A stretch of DNA of 64,000 bases. Origin: Drosophila pseudoobscura (lineage: Eukaryota; Arthropoda; Insecta; Diptera; Drosophilidae). The stretch's first letter is position 1, and each line of letters starts with the position of its first letter. Below are positions 10,789 to 22,639 of the stretch, piece by piece. The stretch covers positions 19,611,501 to 19,675,500 of the forward strand of contig NC_046680.1 of assembly GCF_009870125.1 (NCBI RefSeq), read 5' to 3'. A program made the translations under genes and the position numbers. Below the pieces are notes generated by a model, which saw only the letters and a program-made list of their open reading frames with translations, did no database searches and was not told the origin of the DNA.

Positions 10789-13700
10789 CCCAAGTGAAAC
10801 GGAAAAGCAACCGAAGGAGAACACACATAAAAGAGAGACCGAAAAAGCAAGAATAAAACACGCTGTTGCTAACGTCGAAAATAGTCGTCAAACAGTGGCG
10901 AGACGGGGACCGGACCGTTTGTTGGTGGTGGTTTTCCCCCAGTGAACTTTGCCTGGAACAATAAATCATGTGAGAAAGCCAGAAAATAAAACGCGGAACG
11001 GAATTTAAAAAAAGAAAAGAAATGAAAAACGCGGATTACGTAAACAGCGATTAAATAAAATGTATTGAAAAAAAAGGGAGAAGGAAGCAGGAACTAGCCA
11101 CAATTACGCGGCGACTGGATGACACATTTCTCCTTCTTTTCGCCTATTACGCAACTTCTGAGTAGCGCAAAATTATAGCGAAAATGCGATGCTGTCCTGC
11201 TCTAGCAGTCCCCTGTTTCTAGTGGGAATGTTTGTATGTGTGAGTGTGCTTTTTAGTGTCGAAAGACATGCGGCAAGTCGGAAAAAAAATACACATGTCT
11301 ACATACTTTTTTCACCCAAATTCATCGAGTGAGAGCGGAAAAGAGCGAGAGAGAAAAAGCTCTGCCAACGTCATATTTTTATGGAACACCAACACATTCG
11401 CGCATAGACACACGAACGCACACACGTATACAAAGGCGCGCGCGCGAATCTAACTAAACGAACGAAAACGCTTTCGCGTTCGTTGAGTTTGCTTTGTCGT
11501 CGTTAAGTTTCAGTCGGCATTTTGCTGCTTTCGTTCATTTGCAGCTGCACAACGAGCCGAGTTGGCCGCGTTTTCTCCGCTGCCGTGGCCGCGACACCGA
11601 CGACACCAAATCTAATGGAATTTTTTCCGTTCGCGTCTCTCGCGCTTGTGCAATTGTTTTACAAGTTTTTACACGCCTCTGAGGAGTGCGCGGCGGGTTT
11701 AGGTTCAACTCTCTATCAACGTACTGCATTCATGTGGGAGCGAGACGGGGACTCACTGTGCTTTTGAAGTAGTCAGTCTTTTTCTCTCTCCTATACAAAT
11801 TGCGGGCGTATCAACATGTTGAACCGACCAAAGTGCCGTCCCTACCATATTTAATATTAGTTGTTAATACAGAGTGAATAGGCACTAGAATAAGCTGCTT
11901 TTTGTATGTAATTCAAATAAATAAATGCTCTCTTTGAACAGCTCTCAATAGGAAAAGCAAACGTTCGTTTACTCTGCTCTTTCCAGTGAGCTGTGCTACG
12001 CTTCTCGTGCTACATGACTTCATTACACGTTTTATCGTTCCATTCCGCACGCATCGCTCATATTTCTAGCTCTGTCGCACGCACACGCACAACTTTCGAA
12101 GCTCCCTCAAATATGTTTCGTTGTGTGCTTTGTTCTTCCACGAAACATCAGAGGAAAGGACGCAGCGGGGACGGACATGAAACCGTTACGACTGTTGTTC
12201 TTGATGTCTGTTGCTAAGTCAGTCAATGATATGTACGGGGCTGAAAGAAATGGAACGAGAGAAACGGAGAGACACGAAATGAAACTGTACAATGAATGGG
12301 AAAGAGAAATAGGACGAGGAAATACAACAAAAGCGAAACTTACGTAAACACACATGAGGAGAGGTCTGCCTGCATGCGTGTGTGTGTTGTCGTGAATAAT
12401 ATTTCTAGTTTTTGAAAACGAAGAAATCAAGTTTGTCCTCTATCGTATGATTCACTATGGGAACTGGAAAGAGAATTGGACTTTCAAATGCCCAGCCATT
12501 TTAAATTTGCATGAGTGAAACGGCAATCGTCGTGTGTCATGGGACTTTTTCCCATTCGCATTCGTCAAAAAATATAATTAAGATGAAATGACTAAGAGAT
12601 GCTAAAGGCTAAAATAAAAACTGCAATTGCCGCTGGTGATGCAACTTTTTCCGTCGGAAAAATTATATAAATGAGTTTTTCTAAGCGTGTAGGAGGGTGG
12701 GTTCAGGTGAGCGTCCCTGGCGCTGCCCCTGCTCATTACCCGAGGCATTCGGCTGGAAACATTTGCATAGCCGCCGAGCGGGAGGGAGAGGGACGAGCGG
12801 CCGAACAGCGTGTCATTCCAGTTAGAATGTGGCATGTTCACAATGATTGTCTTCGGATTATATTTTATTATAGATATGAGAAGAAAATATCAAGTAATTG
12901 CGTTCGCTGCCTTGAAACTCCAATGCCGAGAGCACAACCACAGTCGCGGGCAATACTAGCAAAGCACTGAATAATACGTTTGCATTCAAAACTTTGACTT
13001 TGCTCGGATCGGAGTTTGTTTCTAACGCCTGCAACAGAAGATGACCTTGGTAGCCAAGAGCACAGGCACAGACAACAACTCTCAAGCAAACGTCTGTACA
13101 GATATGTACATACATACATACATATGTATTGTATGCTATGTGGTCTAAGCAGACTTGTTACTTATTAGCAGAGGCATTCCCTACGGCTGCTCCCCTCTAC
13201 CGTTCTACGCCGCGAATGACGCCATCTTGCATTTGGTGGCAATCGAAGCTAGTTTTACATGCGATATTTGTACATATGTACATACATATATGTATATACG
13301 ACTTTGACGTTGCCACTGAAGCACCGGCACATGTGGCTCCCGCTCCAGCGCCTCGTCACCCATATTGATGGTTTGAGAGCAGAGCTGCTCATCCTAATGG
13401 CTGTCGCATTTGATCTTTGGAAGAGCTGTAATTACGAACATACATAATCCTGCCGCTTCTTGCCACTTTTTGTTGTAGTTGCGGCTGCTTGGGCTCGCTT
13501 CTTGGCATTTAATAAGAAGTTAGCCTTGAAGGCAGCGAGTTTCGAATTTGGATTCAGCTTAAGTCTCGGATTCAGAACCCGAGCCCAGAGTCGGCGACGA
13601 GCCGCACTCCAAAGTCTCATTCTAGTGTTCTTCTAACTGTGTGAGTGTGTGATGAATGTTTGTTTTTGTTGTGAGAGAAACCTTCGGTTGGCTTTGTTTG

Positions 13701-16700
13701 ACTCACACTCTTTTTGAGCTTTTTCGTTTTTTGTACAATACGAGTTGATCTATACTGGGATTAGCCAGAGACTCTATATAAGGAGGCTTGCAGAGCGATC
13801 GCTTCTATGAAAAATTTTGTATATCTGTAAATAACTAAATAACAGAGGGACTAGTTGTCCCAGAAACATATCAGAGCCAAAAATATACTCATTTACTCTG
13901 TAATTTACAGTCCCGCGAATGAATATAATAGATCTAATTGCTGTCAGGGGATGTCATCACTATTCATGACTTTGCGTGGGAAGGTGTTTTGGGGAAATAT
14001 ACTAAATGATTGATTCCGTAAACAGCCCTGCTGCCCCTCAACCCAAATTGATTGGATGGAGATGTTTGCTAATGCCTCATCATGTTGCAAATGTAACTGA
14101 AACCCCGGAGTCCATCGATCCACGCTAATTGCCATTAATCAGATGCCTCTGACAGAAGTGGGGGTTCTTTCCCGGTTCCCTCGCAGATGACTGTCAGCTG
14201 ACAGCTCCATTCAATCGACCATTATCGTATGTGTGCACTTTTGACCGCACTGGCTGGTTTGTGCCGCAGTCCATTAGTTTAAAGATCTCTGGCTAAGCTA
14301 ACCACGTTCCTCGACCGCACTGCTGCGAGTATGCCACATGGATTGCGAAATGCCAAGCGGTTTCAATTTATCCCCAGCCCAGCAGAGCAGTGAGAAGGCG
14401 ATTCAACAAAATTTAAAACAATTTAGCTTATGTCACGTCTGTCCAAAGGCTAGAACGTGGGGAGGGAGGGGCGGTTGGGGTTCTGGGGCCTGTAGCCTGT
14501 GGCCTGGGATAGGGTGGGGCTAGAAGCGAAGAGTTTCGAGCGCTTAGAACAAAGCGCCACAAATTGTATTGTGTCACGCTCGATCTGTGGCCATGTGAAC
14601 GGGGATATACATATACAACACATATGTGCACTTAAATACATATATATGTACATGGTACTTGTTCACAGGCATATAGATACAGATATGGCTGCTATATAGA
14701 CATATGTACATGCTTAGTAGTTTGCTTCTTTTTAATTATAATTAACGCCGCTTTGTGAATTAACAAAGGCGAGGAAAAAGCAGCCAATGGATAGATAGAT
14801 AGCCTCCGAAAGAATGCCGACACAGTGGATACACTATGGGAATGCCAGAACGCGAAGATCCAGCTGTTATCCTTATAGTTCCTGATACTAAAGAGTGCTT
14901 CCTGGAAATATCTACTTAAACTCTTCCTTGATGGGAAACCTATCTGTCTATCTCTTATGCAAACACTAACGAGGTTTCTGAACCATCATTTCTTGATTTC
15001 TTGAAGCTTGCCCATTGAGATGCCATGATGTCCCTTGTGCTTTTCATTCGAATCGGAGATGAATAGCAAATACAATTGAGTGTGGACATCCTGAGCAAGT
15101 TGTCAGGAAGCAGGCCGAGTGGTGCTTTAATAATTAATCAGGCGCCGGGCGCCCCACGCTGACAATGATGGCAATGATGATGTCGAGATGCACAGCCTGT
15201 CCATATCCCCGACCATCCAACTGGGCCATGACGTGCGGCAAACGCATCGGAGCCGAAAACCTCCGACCGGGGGCAGGAAGCGTGTGAAATCCCATTTGGC
15301 TAATGGCCAACGGCGTCAGCAGGAAAATCAACCTGTTTCACAGAGCTCCAACCAGCTCTGCTCCCTCTGGCCCGCTGCACCTTTCACCCGGCTGGAGGGT
15401 CTGGAGGAGAGGGGCCCATCGAAACTAGGAAAACTCGAATCCATTTTCCACAACGACACCCGAAAGTGGGGCACAAGCACAGAGCGCCATGGTGCTCGTC
15501 GGTGTGTGTCTGTGTTGAGTGGTAAAACGGGTTTTTTCGGTCGGGTTCTGCAACTGTTTTTGGCGACTCGGTGACACGATGGCCTCCTTTCCTCGCTTCC
15601 AGCTGGCACTCCTTGATTTTCCACTTGCTGTGGCTACCCCTCCTCGGACCCCCATGCAGGATCAGGTTCCACTCCAACAGAGAAAGACAGGAAGTGAGAA
15701 AAGAAAATGTTCTCCTTGGCTTAGGGCTTCCAGTGAAAAGCTTTCAGTTTCCCTTGGCTCTGCTCTCCTTACTGCGGGGGTTGCTTACCCCAACAACAGG
15801 GTGTGTCGGGGTCACCTTTGTTGCCTTGCTGCTTGGGGGTGGTTCCCCTTCCCTTCACTGCTGTTGTTGCTTCTTTTTTTTGGGGAGTTTGGGGATGGAT
15901 GCGATGATATCAGCCTGGGCGCCATTTAGGGTAGATGTTTCCACTGGGAGAGGGAGGGTCGGTCGGCGCTGCAGAGGATGAACTTAAATGAGCTTCCAAT
16001 TTAAAGTGCCACCCCTGCTCCATCCAGCTGCTTGCCAAAATGTAATCAAAACTTCTGCCATGGAAATCAATGCAAACTGAATGCCGAGGCACACTCTGAT
16101 TGCTCATACGCAACGTGAGCCCAGAGTATAACTCAATTAAAAGCGATATATCCATCCGAGTTGCATGCATCAACATAAATCTGTGGCAAACCCTATGGAA
16201 ATGGCCTGCCGGAGAAGAATGTTTCATGTGGCTCTGGCTTGACCCACATCGCGGAGCTGATTTGAAATTCGAATGTGGTGCCCCGAGTTCATCGGGAGTT
16301 CAACAAACTTCCCCTAAAGAAGAATACGGAATACAGAAATGTATGGGAATTTATGCTGAAAAGAAAAAAAGCTATCAAGATTTAACTAGAAGACCAATAC
16401 TGGCGAATACTTGGCCACACATTTATGCTGAACGATAAACGAATGCTGATAGTTCAAGGAAACGAGTAAATATTTGTAATTTAATTGTAGGCTTAATAGG
16501 ATAAAAGGATCACGAAAAGCAAAATCCATTTACTCGTTTAATTGTAAAGCAGAAAAAGGGACACTGACAAAAGCAATTACCACCATTCAATCGGTCACTG
16601 TTGTCTCAGCCCTATAATGATATACATATGTAATTGCTGGAGGCGTGTGGGGTCTGTCGCCCACTCAATTAAAGGCTCTATAAAGGGTAATCCTGTTATT

Positions 16701-16779
16701 AAACACGGGCCAGCTGTCCCGGTGTCGTCCTCTCAAAACAATAATTAAGCAATTAGCGTAACGTAACCAAATCGAAGGG

Positions 16780-16787
16780 TATAAAGG
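16780..16787 (+). promoter_or_regulatory. TATA box of Or45b
   Basis: TATAAAGG lies 47 bases upstream of the Or45b ATG. An ACATTG initiator-like sequence about 25-30 bases downstream predicts a 5' UTR of only about 20 bases. Confidence 0.55.
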
Positions 16788-16826
16788 AGGGCTGCTCTGG
16801 CTGGACATTGCATAGAGCCTAGAGTC

Positions 16827-18303
16827 ATGTATCCGCGATTCCTAGACCGCAACTATCCGCTGGAGAAGCACCTGTTCTTCGTGACCAGGTACTCGTTTGG
16901 CCTCCTGGGTCTCAGATTCGGAGAGGCGAAGTCGCAGTCCTGGATCTCCTTGGCCTGGCTGGTGTTCAACTTTGTGAACCTGGCCCACTGCTGCCAGGCG
17001 GAGCTCGTCTTCGGCTGGCACTATCTGCGGATCAGTCCCGTGGACGCCATGGATGCCTTCTGTCCGCTGGCCTGCAGCCTGACGACCCTCTTCAAGCTGG
17101 GCTGGATGTGGTGGCGCCGTCAGGAAGTGTCCGCCCTGATGGAGCGCATCCGATTGCTTACCGAGGAGCAGGCTGGACGAGGCAATCGCCGATCAAATGG
17201 CGCGCGGAGGAGCTACTACCTCATGGCCACTCGCTTTGGGATGCTCGTCTTCACCCTGGGCAGTATCACGACCTCTGCCTTCGTCCTGCGCTCCCTGTGG
17301 GAGATGTGGGCGCGGGGCCTGGCTGACTTTAAGTTTGATATGCCCTTCCGAATGCTGTGGGTACTCCCAACCCCCCAGGGATTCTGAGTACTAATCCTTC
17401 AATCTGCAATTCCTTAGGTTCCCGGAATTCGCCCATCGGATGCCCTGGTTTCCGCTGTTCTATCTGTACTCCACCTGGAGCGGACAGGTGACCGTCTACG
17501 CCTTCGCCGGCACCGATGGCTTCTTCTTCGGTTTCACCCTCTATGTAGCCTTCCTACTTCGGGTCCTCCAATTGGACGTGAGCGATTCCCTGCAGTTGGT
17601 TAAAAGTGGGTATAGTCGTAAGACCAAAAATTTCCATAAACCACACTTGACGCCTCCCAGATCCCAGCCCCAGGGACTGCGATCTGTGCTGTCGGCGCCT
17701 GGCCAACATTGTCGATCGACATAATGAGATTGCGCTGATTGTCCGCCGCTTCTCAGGGATCATGGCGGCCCCGGCCTTTGTGCACTTTGTTTCGGCCAGC
17801 TTGGTGATAGCCACCAGTGTCATAGACATACTCCTGGTGAGCATACCCCACTCGTTTCTTTATGTATCTGTCGAACCGTAGGCGATCTTTTAGTACTCCG
17901 GCTACAATATCATCCGCTATGTGGTGTATACGTTCACTGTCTGCTCGGCCATTTTCCTCTACTGCTATGGCGGCACTGAGATTTCCACTGAGGTGAGTGG
18001 GCACCAATTTTAGCTGCGATTTCATCGATAATTCTTTGCAGAGCCTCTCCGTGGGCGAGGCGGCCTACGGCAGTGCCTGGTACGCTTGGGATCGGGAGAC
18101 GCGTAGACGGGTCTACTTGATTATCCTACGTGCCCAGCGACCCATCACCGTCGGAGTGCCCTTCTTTACGCCTTGCCTACCGGTCTTTACTGCGGTGGGT
18201 ATTGCGGTTCGCTGTTTGTTTCCTGTCTCATCTGTGCCCCAAACCTTTGCAGGTCATCAAATTTACGGGCTCCATTGTGGCGCTGGCCAAGACCATCTTG
18301 TAG
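16827..18303 (+). CDS. Or45b: odorant receptor Or45b
   Basis: Six exons (16827-17356, 17418-17605, 17661-17836, 17894-17992, 18042-18194, 18253-18303) splice in phase to 398 residues, the usual size of an insect odorant receptor. The product is a seven-helix membrane protein of inverted topology that forms a ligand-gated cation channel with Orco in olfactory neurons. It matches the Or24a/Or22c/Or45b clade: [17 protein letters not shown] at the start, [15 protein letters not shown] before helix 2, a [11 protein letters not shown] stretch mid-protein, and the family C-terminus with a PFFTPCLP motif ahead of [13 protein letters not shown]. Similarity to D. melanogaster Or45b, as I recall it, extends through nearly every exon. 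The first donor (GTGGGT at 17357) was chosen over a nearer GTACTC because only it keeps the frame into [10 protein letters not shown]. All introns are about 47-61 bp. The gene looks intact. Confidence 0.88.
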
Positions 18304-19047
18304 CTGAATCAAAATAGTACCCATTTGGCAATAAAACGAATGCGAATTTGTTGGTTTCGTTTCGGTTTTAGATTGATTCCCAAAAGTATGCAACTCACTG
18401 AATTATTTCATACACATGTACATCTTTCTTGTGTGTGTTTGCGTGCATCTTGTGTGGCAAATAAGTCCCAAGTCAATCATTTGGCAGAGGTCAGGGAAAA
18501 GGCAGCTTTCTGCCACTGCCACATCCACTCTTGGGTAGAAAGGAGCTGCCGCAGATGCAGAGGTAAACTTTTATCCAAAGAAAGTTTCTCCGACAATTTG
18601 CAGAAATGCTTCCCCATACACGAGTATTTATTATGGAACTAGAGAAGTCCTTGAAGGTGTAGCAAATCTATCGAAGAGGTACAGGAAAAAAGGTAGAGAA
18701 CTGTCAGTTACAAGGACTCTTTACGTAACCATCTCTGTGGTTATGAGATTGCGATTCAGACAAAGACGGAGAGTCGGACGAGGCACGTGAGTGGTTGTGG
18801 TCGTGATATTGGACCGTTCTATCGTCTTCAGGGAATTTCTTGGCCAGCCATAAATGATGACTTGATTTAGACGTTAGATTACTTTTAGTTCAGCTGATTA
18901 GATTTACGTTTCCAACTGGGCGATATGGCTCACAGCGGCCTGACCAATGTTGGTTTGCTTCTGGCCATCACGTTTAGTCGAATGCCAAATTCTGGCCTCC
19001 ACACAAGTCCAAGAAAGTGCGGATTTTAGGTAACTTGGATTAGCGGA
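18304..19047. other. spacer between Or45b and alkaline phosphatase
   Basis: It holds the Or45b polyadenylation signal and, presumably, the alkaline phosphatase promoter. No TATA box or convincing initiator was found near 19048. Confidence 0.6.
18330..18335 (+). terminator. polyadenylation signal of Or45b
   Basis: AATAAA lies 27 bases after the Or45b stop codon, giving a very short 3' UTR, which is common for odorant receptors. Confidence 0.7.
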
Positions 19048-20880
19048 ATGGACAAACGATTGATTCTACTGCTTGTCGGTGTCGCTGTCTGGCTGAGCGG
19101 AAGTGCCAGTGGCCAGAGAGGTAAGATTTGAGACGGGGTGTCCTTGGAAGAGCATACTCTGATCACAGGTCCAAAGGAGCAGCTATCAACCCATTCGGAG
19201 TGATAAGAACGTACTACTAAGCCCCCTGATATGTCATTAGGATTTATTGTGCCCTCCATTGGGGAAATCGATCAGGAAATCAGCGATCTTATAGCTCCTT
19301 CCCTTTTTGTAGATCATCCACGAAAATGGGGCAGCGGTGAGCCGCATCCCATCAAATATGTGGAGGAGCAGAAGACCGCGTACTGGGTGGAGAAGGCCCA
19401 GGAAACCCTGCACGCCAAGCTGGCCGAGACGCAGGCGGCCCACACAAACGCGGCCAAGAATGTGATCATGTTCCTGGGCGACGGCATGTCCGTGCACACT
19501 GTGACCGCCACAAGGAACCTGCTCGGCGACAGTGCCGAAAAGGTCTACTTCGAGCAGTTCCCCTACACGGGCCTGTCCAAGACGTACTGCGTCAATCGCC
19601 AGGTGGCGGATTCGGCCTGCACTGCCACCGCCTATCTGGGCGGTGTCAAGGGCAACTACGGCACCATCGGCGTCAATGCGAACGTAGCGCGCTACAGCTG
19701 CGACGGCGCCGCCATGGAGGAGAACCAGGTGGAGAGCATCGCCCAGTGGGCGCAGGAGGCGGGAAAGGATGCGGGCCTGGTGACCACGGCCAGGGTGACA
19801 CACGCTTCTCCAGCGGGCGTCTATGCCCACATCGCTGACCGCAATTGGGAGAACGACTGGGAGGTGACGAACAGGCAGTGCAACACCGAGCAGACCCCGG
19901 ACATAGCTCGTCAACTGGTGGAGGGGCAGGTGGGCAAGGCACTGAAGGTAATTCTCGGCGGCGGACGCCAGCAGTTCATCAACACCACGGTGAACGACGA
20001 GGAAGGCTATCCCGGCTACCGTACCGACGGACGGCACCTCATCAAGGACTGGCTGGCGGACAAGCAGGCGGCCAATGCCTCGGCCAACTATGTCTGGAGT
20101 CGGAAGGGTCTCAGCCTCGTGGATCTCGACAAGACCGAGTATCTGCTGGGTCTCTTTGCCACCTCTCATCTGCCCTATGACGGCGACCGGGCACGCAATC
20201 GCAGCCAGCTGGCGGATCCATCGCTGACCGAGCTGACGGAGGCGGCCATCCGGGTGCTGCAGCGCAACGAGAAGGGATTCTTTCTGTTCGTCGAGGGAGC
20301 CCGCATCGACATGGCCCACCACGACACCTATGCCAGGCGGTCCCTCGAGGACACGGCCGAGTTCGCGCGGGCTGTGCAGAAGGCGCGTGAGATGACCTCC
20401 GACGAGGATACTCTAATCGTGGTCACCGCGGATCACGCACATACCATGTCCATCAACGGGTATCCGGTGAGTGTTTGTCTCTTTGCAACAGAATTACGGG
20501 AGATCCGTCTAACACAATCCTCTCCTGTCTGTACCCCTGTATAGTATCGCGACCAGGAGATCTTCGGCCTGACCGATGACGATACCGACGATGATCTGCC
20601 CTATGCGATCCTTTCCTATGCCAATGGTCCCGGCTACAAGAGCGCCTTCAATCTGGCTGACGGCAGGGCTCGCCTCACCGAGAAGCTCACCGACAAAACG
20701 GACTTCCAGTTTCCCAGCATGGTGCCTCTCGATGCTGAGTCACACGGTGGCGACGACGTGGCAGTCTATGCCTCTGGTCCTTTTTCCCAGTTCTTTAGCG
20801 GCAACTACGAGCAGACCAATATTCCCGCTATGATGGCCCGGGCCGCAGGCATTGGACCATATGCCAATATCCAGCCATAG
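19048..20880 (+). CDS. secreted alkaline phosphatase (CG1809-like)
   Basis: Three exons (19048-19120, 19313-20466, 20545-20880) give 520 residues. A cleavable signal peptide (RLILLLVGVAVWLSGSASG) occupies the first exon. The enzyme is a zinc/magnesium phosphomonoesterase acting outside the cell. Visible catalytic elements: MFLGDGM with a metal-binding Asp near residue 81; VADSACTA with the nucleophilic Ser near 125; RIDMAHHDT, where Asp and the second His bind zinc; VVTADHAHT; and AESHGGDDVAVYA with the last zinc-binding His. The usual RIDHGHH is RIDMAHH here, but both ligand positions are kept. The protein ends in YANIQP with no hydrophobic tail, so it probably lacks the GPI anchor of vertebrate enzymes and is released. 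The acceptor at 19312 has the better polypyrimidine tract; an in-frame acceptor at 19240 would add 24 residues. D. melanogaster CG1809 is the likely counterpart, from memory. Confidence 0.92.
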
Positions 20881-20916
20881 GTGTTGCATCATATTCCTCT
20901 TCTGGGAAGAAATTCA

Positions 20917-20922
20917 ATTAAA
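20917..20922 (+). terminator. polyadenylation signal of alkaline phosphatase
   Basis: ATTAAA, the common variant signal, lies 37 bases after the stop codon. Confidence 0.55.
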
Positions 20923-21196
20923 ATGCAACAGAGTTAAATGAGTTTTTCAACTGGGATTGGTGGTGGGAGTGTCAAAGGGGAGTACAGGATGGGTAATTCG
21001 ATTCCTTCTAATCGAATGCCAATCGGCTGTTATGCTCCACATGCATCGAGCTACCCAGCAGAGCAATTTCCTGCTGAAGCTGAAGCTGTGGCTCTGTTTC
21101 TGGCTCTGGCTCTGGCGGGGGGTGCCACGTGAAAGCGAATTCAATTAACGGCAAGCTGGCAGTCAACCTCAATCAGTCAATCACTTAGTCACCCAG

Positions 21197-21218
21197 TCAC
21201 TCACTCACTCACTCACTC
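21197..21218. repeat. TCAC tandem repeat
   Basis: Five TCAC units, preceded by looser CAGTCA/CACTTAGTC variants from about 21160. Confidence 0.85.
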
Positions 21219-22626
21219 AACGACAGAACCAATTGGTCAGGTGGGAAAACCAACCTGGAGGAGGTGTCTGCGTCTGTGCCTGACTAGTGGAAAACCCACC
21301 ATCTGTGCATCTTTATTTCGTTATAAATCTAAGGAAATTTATGCTTGTCTATGCCAAAGGAACGAACCCCCATCCCATAACCCCCATCCCACACTCCAGT
21401 GTGCCACATTCGGATACATAAATGTGCTCCAGTTTTTGCTGTTGCCAAGCTAGTTACCATCGCATTTTGCCTGGTCCTTCGCCTCGCAGCTAGCCCCCTT
21501 TCCGTTCCTGTGCGCTTCTCAAATGCAATTGGGTTGGAATAACAACAAGAACAGCAGCAGCGCGGCGCATCTTAAATTAGACATTTGTGCAGCCCCAGCG
21601 TGGCTTCACCCTAGAGCAGCCCGTGCCTGGATGATTGAATTATGCTTTCCATCAAGCGACATCAGCCAAGCAGCTTTGAAGATTCCCCATGCAGCGCTTA
21701 GCTAATGCTAATGTGTGCTGCGGTCGCCGACAGTAGGTACTCGTAAGGGAATACCTTGCAATGCAACGATTATAGAGTGCTCTTCGGGCGGAAGAGAAAG
21801 TGTGCGTCGGGGTCACCAAAAGCAGACCATTCAGCATGGCATAATCTGGCAGCGACAGTGCTTGACCAATTCGTCTTATTTCCGATTTCACTTAGTGTCG
21901 CCAGGGGTTTTTTTCTGTTTGGTTTAATTTCCGTTGCCTTTTTAATTTAACGAGATTCAGTTTAAATTTTCTGAGCCGAGAGCAGGCTGTTCCCGGCCCA
22001 AACTGGACATAATCAGAGGGTTTGGCTAGTGGAAGACTCACTGCAGCAGCAGCGTGGCAGCATTGGAGAAGCATTCGAGCTGTGTGAAAGCAGAAAGCCA
22101 AGAGCGCCCGATGACAAGACGGTTGGGTCGGTGTCGGTGCAGGCCTAGAAAACTAGGTCACAACTATATCTTTGTGTGTGTGTCTGTATATGTAATGGTT
22201 CGGGTGGAAGTGCAACGGGGGCTGGTGGGAAAAAAGAAGCGAAAGAAAAAGAAATCTAGTTGTGGTTGAGCGGAGCGTTGGGGTCTGGTTCTTGGTCTGC
22301 GCAAACATTTCAAAAGCGACAAATCGAACAGGGAGGCTAAACGAAGAATTATGTATAGCACAACTCTTTTTTGAGCAGTGTATGTGTGTCCGTGGCCGTG
22401 TGTGTGTATCTGAGGGGCTACAAAAAGTCCGAGAAGAAGCAGAAAAACCAAATATGCTCCAACTAATGGCGCTGCTGCTGACTCTGACTCAGCCGCAAAA
22501 AGAAGCTTTTAAATATACACGCACACGCTAGCCCACACACATGCAGCGGCAGCAGATACACACAGGCCGAACACGTGACTGTGTTGGACCGAGAGCTTTT
22601 TAACGAAACCCTGCTCTCTCTCTTTC

Positions 22627-22639
22627 GCGCGCGCGCGCA
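22627..22639. repeat. GC dinucleotide run
   Basis: CGCGCGCGCGCGC is an unusual CpG tract for fly DNA and could adopt Z-DNA. Shorter ones occur near 11439 and 44507. Confidence 0.8.

Larger units (their letters stand above)
5305..16826. other. large gene-poor spacer
   Basis: About 11.5 kb with no gene I can support. It contains CA, CATC and TATG microsatellites, purine-rich stretches, a TATA-box-like site at 10582 with a plausible long 5' exon after it, and an Inr-like TTCAGTCGG near 11507. It also has two minus-strand open stretches that look more protein-like than background (7467-7800 and 13432-13620, see findings). It may hold promoters and 5' UTR exons of a long neighbouring gene, but no coding exon confirms this. 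Confidence 0.6.

Noticed and set aside
15519-15981. Overlapping 136-codon plus-strand frames
   Set aside because: Two different frames are open in the same pyrimidine-rich DNA, giving Leu/Phe/Pro-rich products typical of composition bias rather than coding.
19237-20322. 361-codon minus-strand open frame opposite the alkaline phosphatase
   Set aside because: It mirrors the GC-rich coding strand of a well-supported enzyme and shows no family features; it is an antisense shadow.
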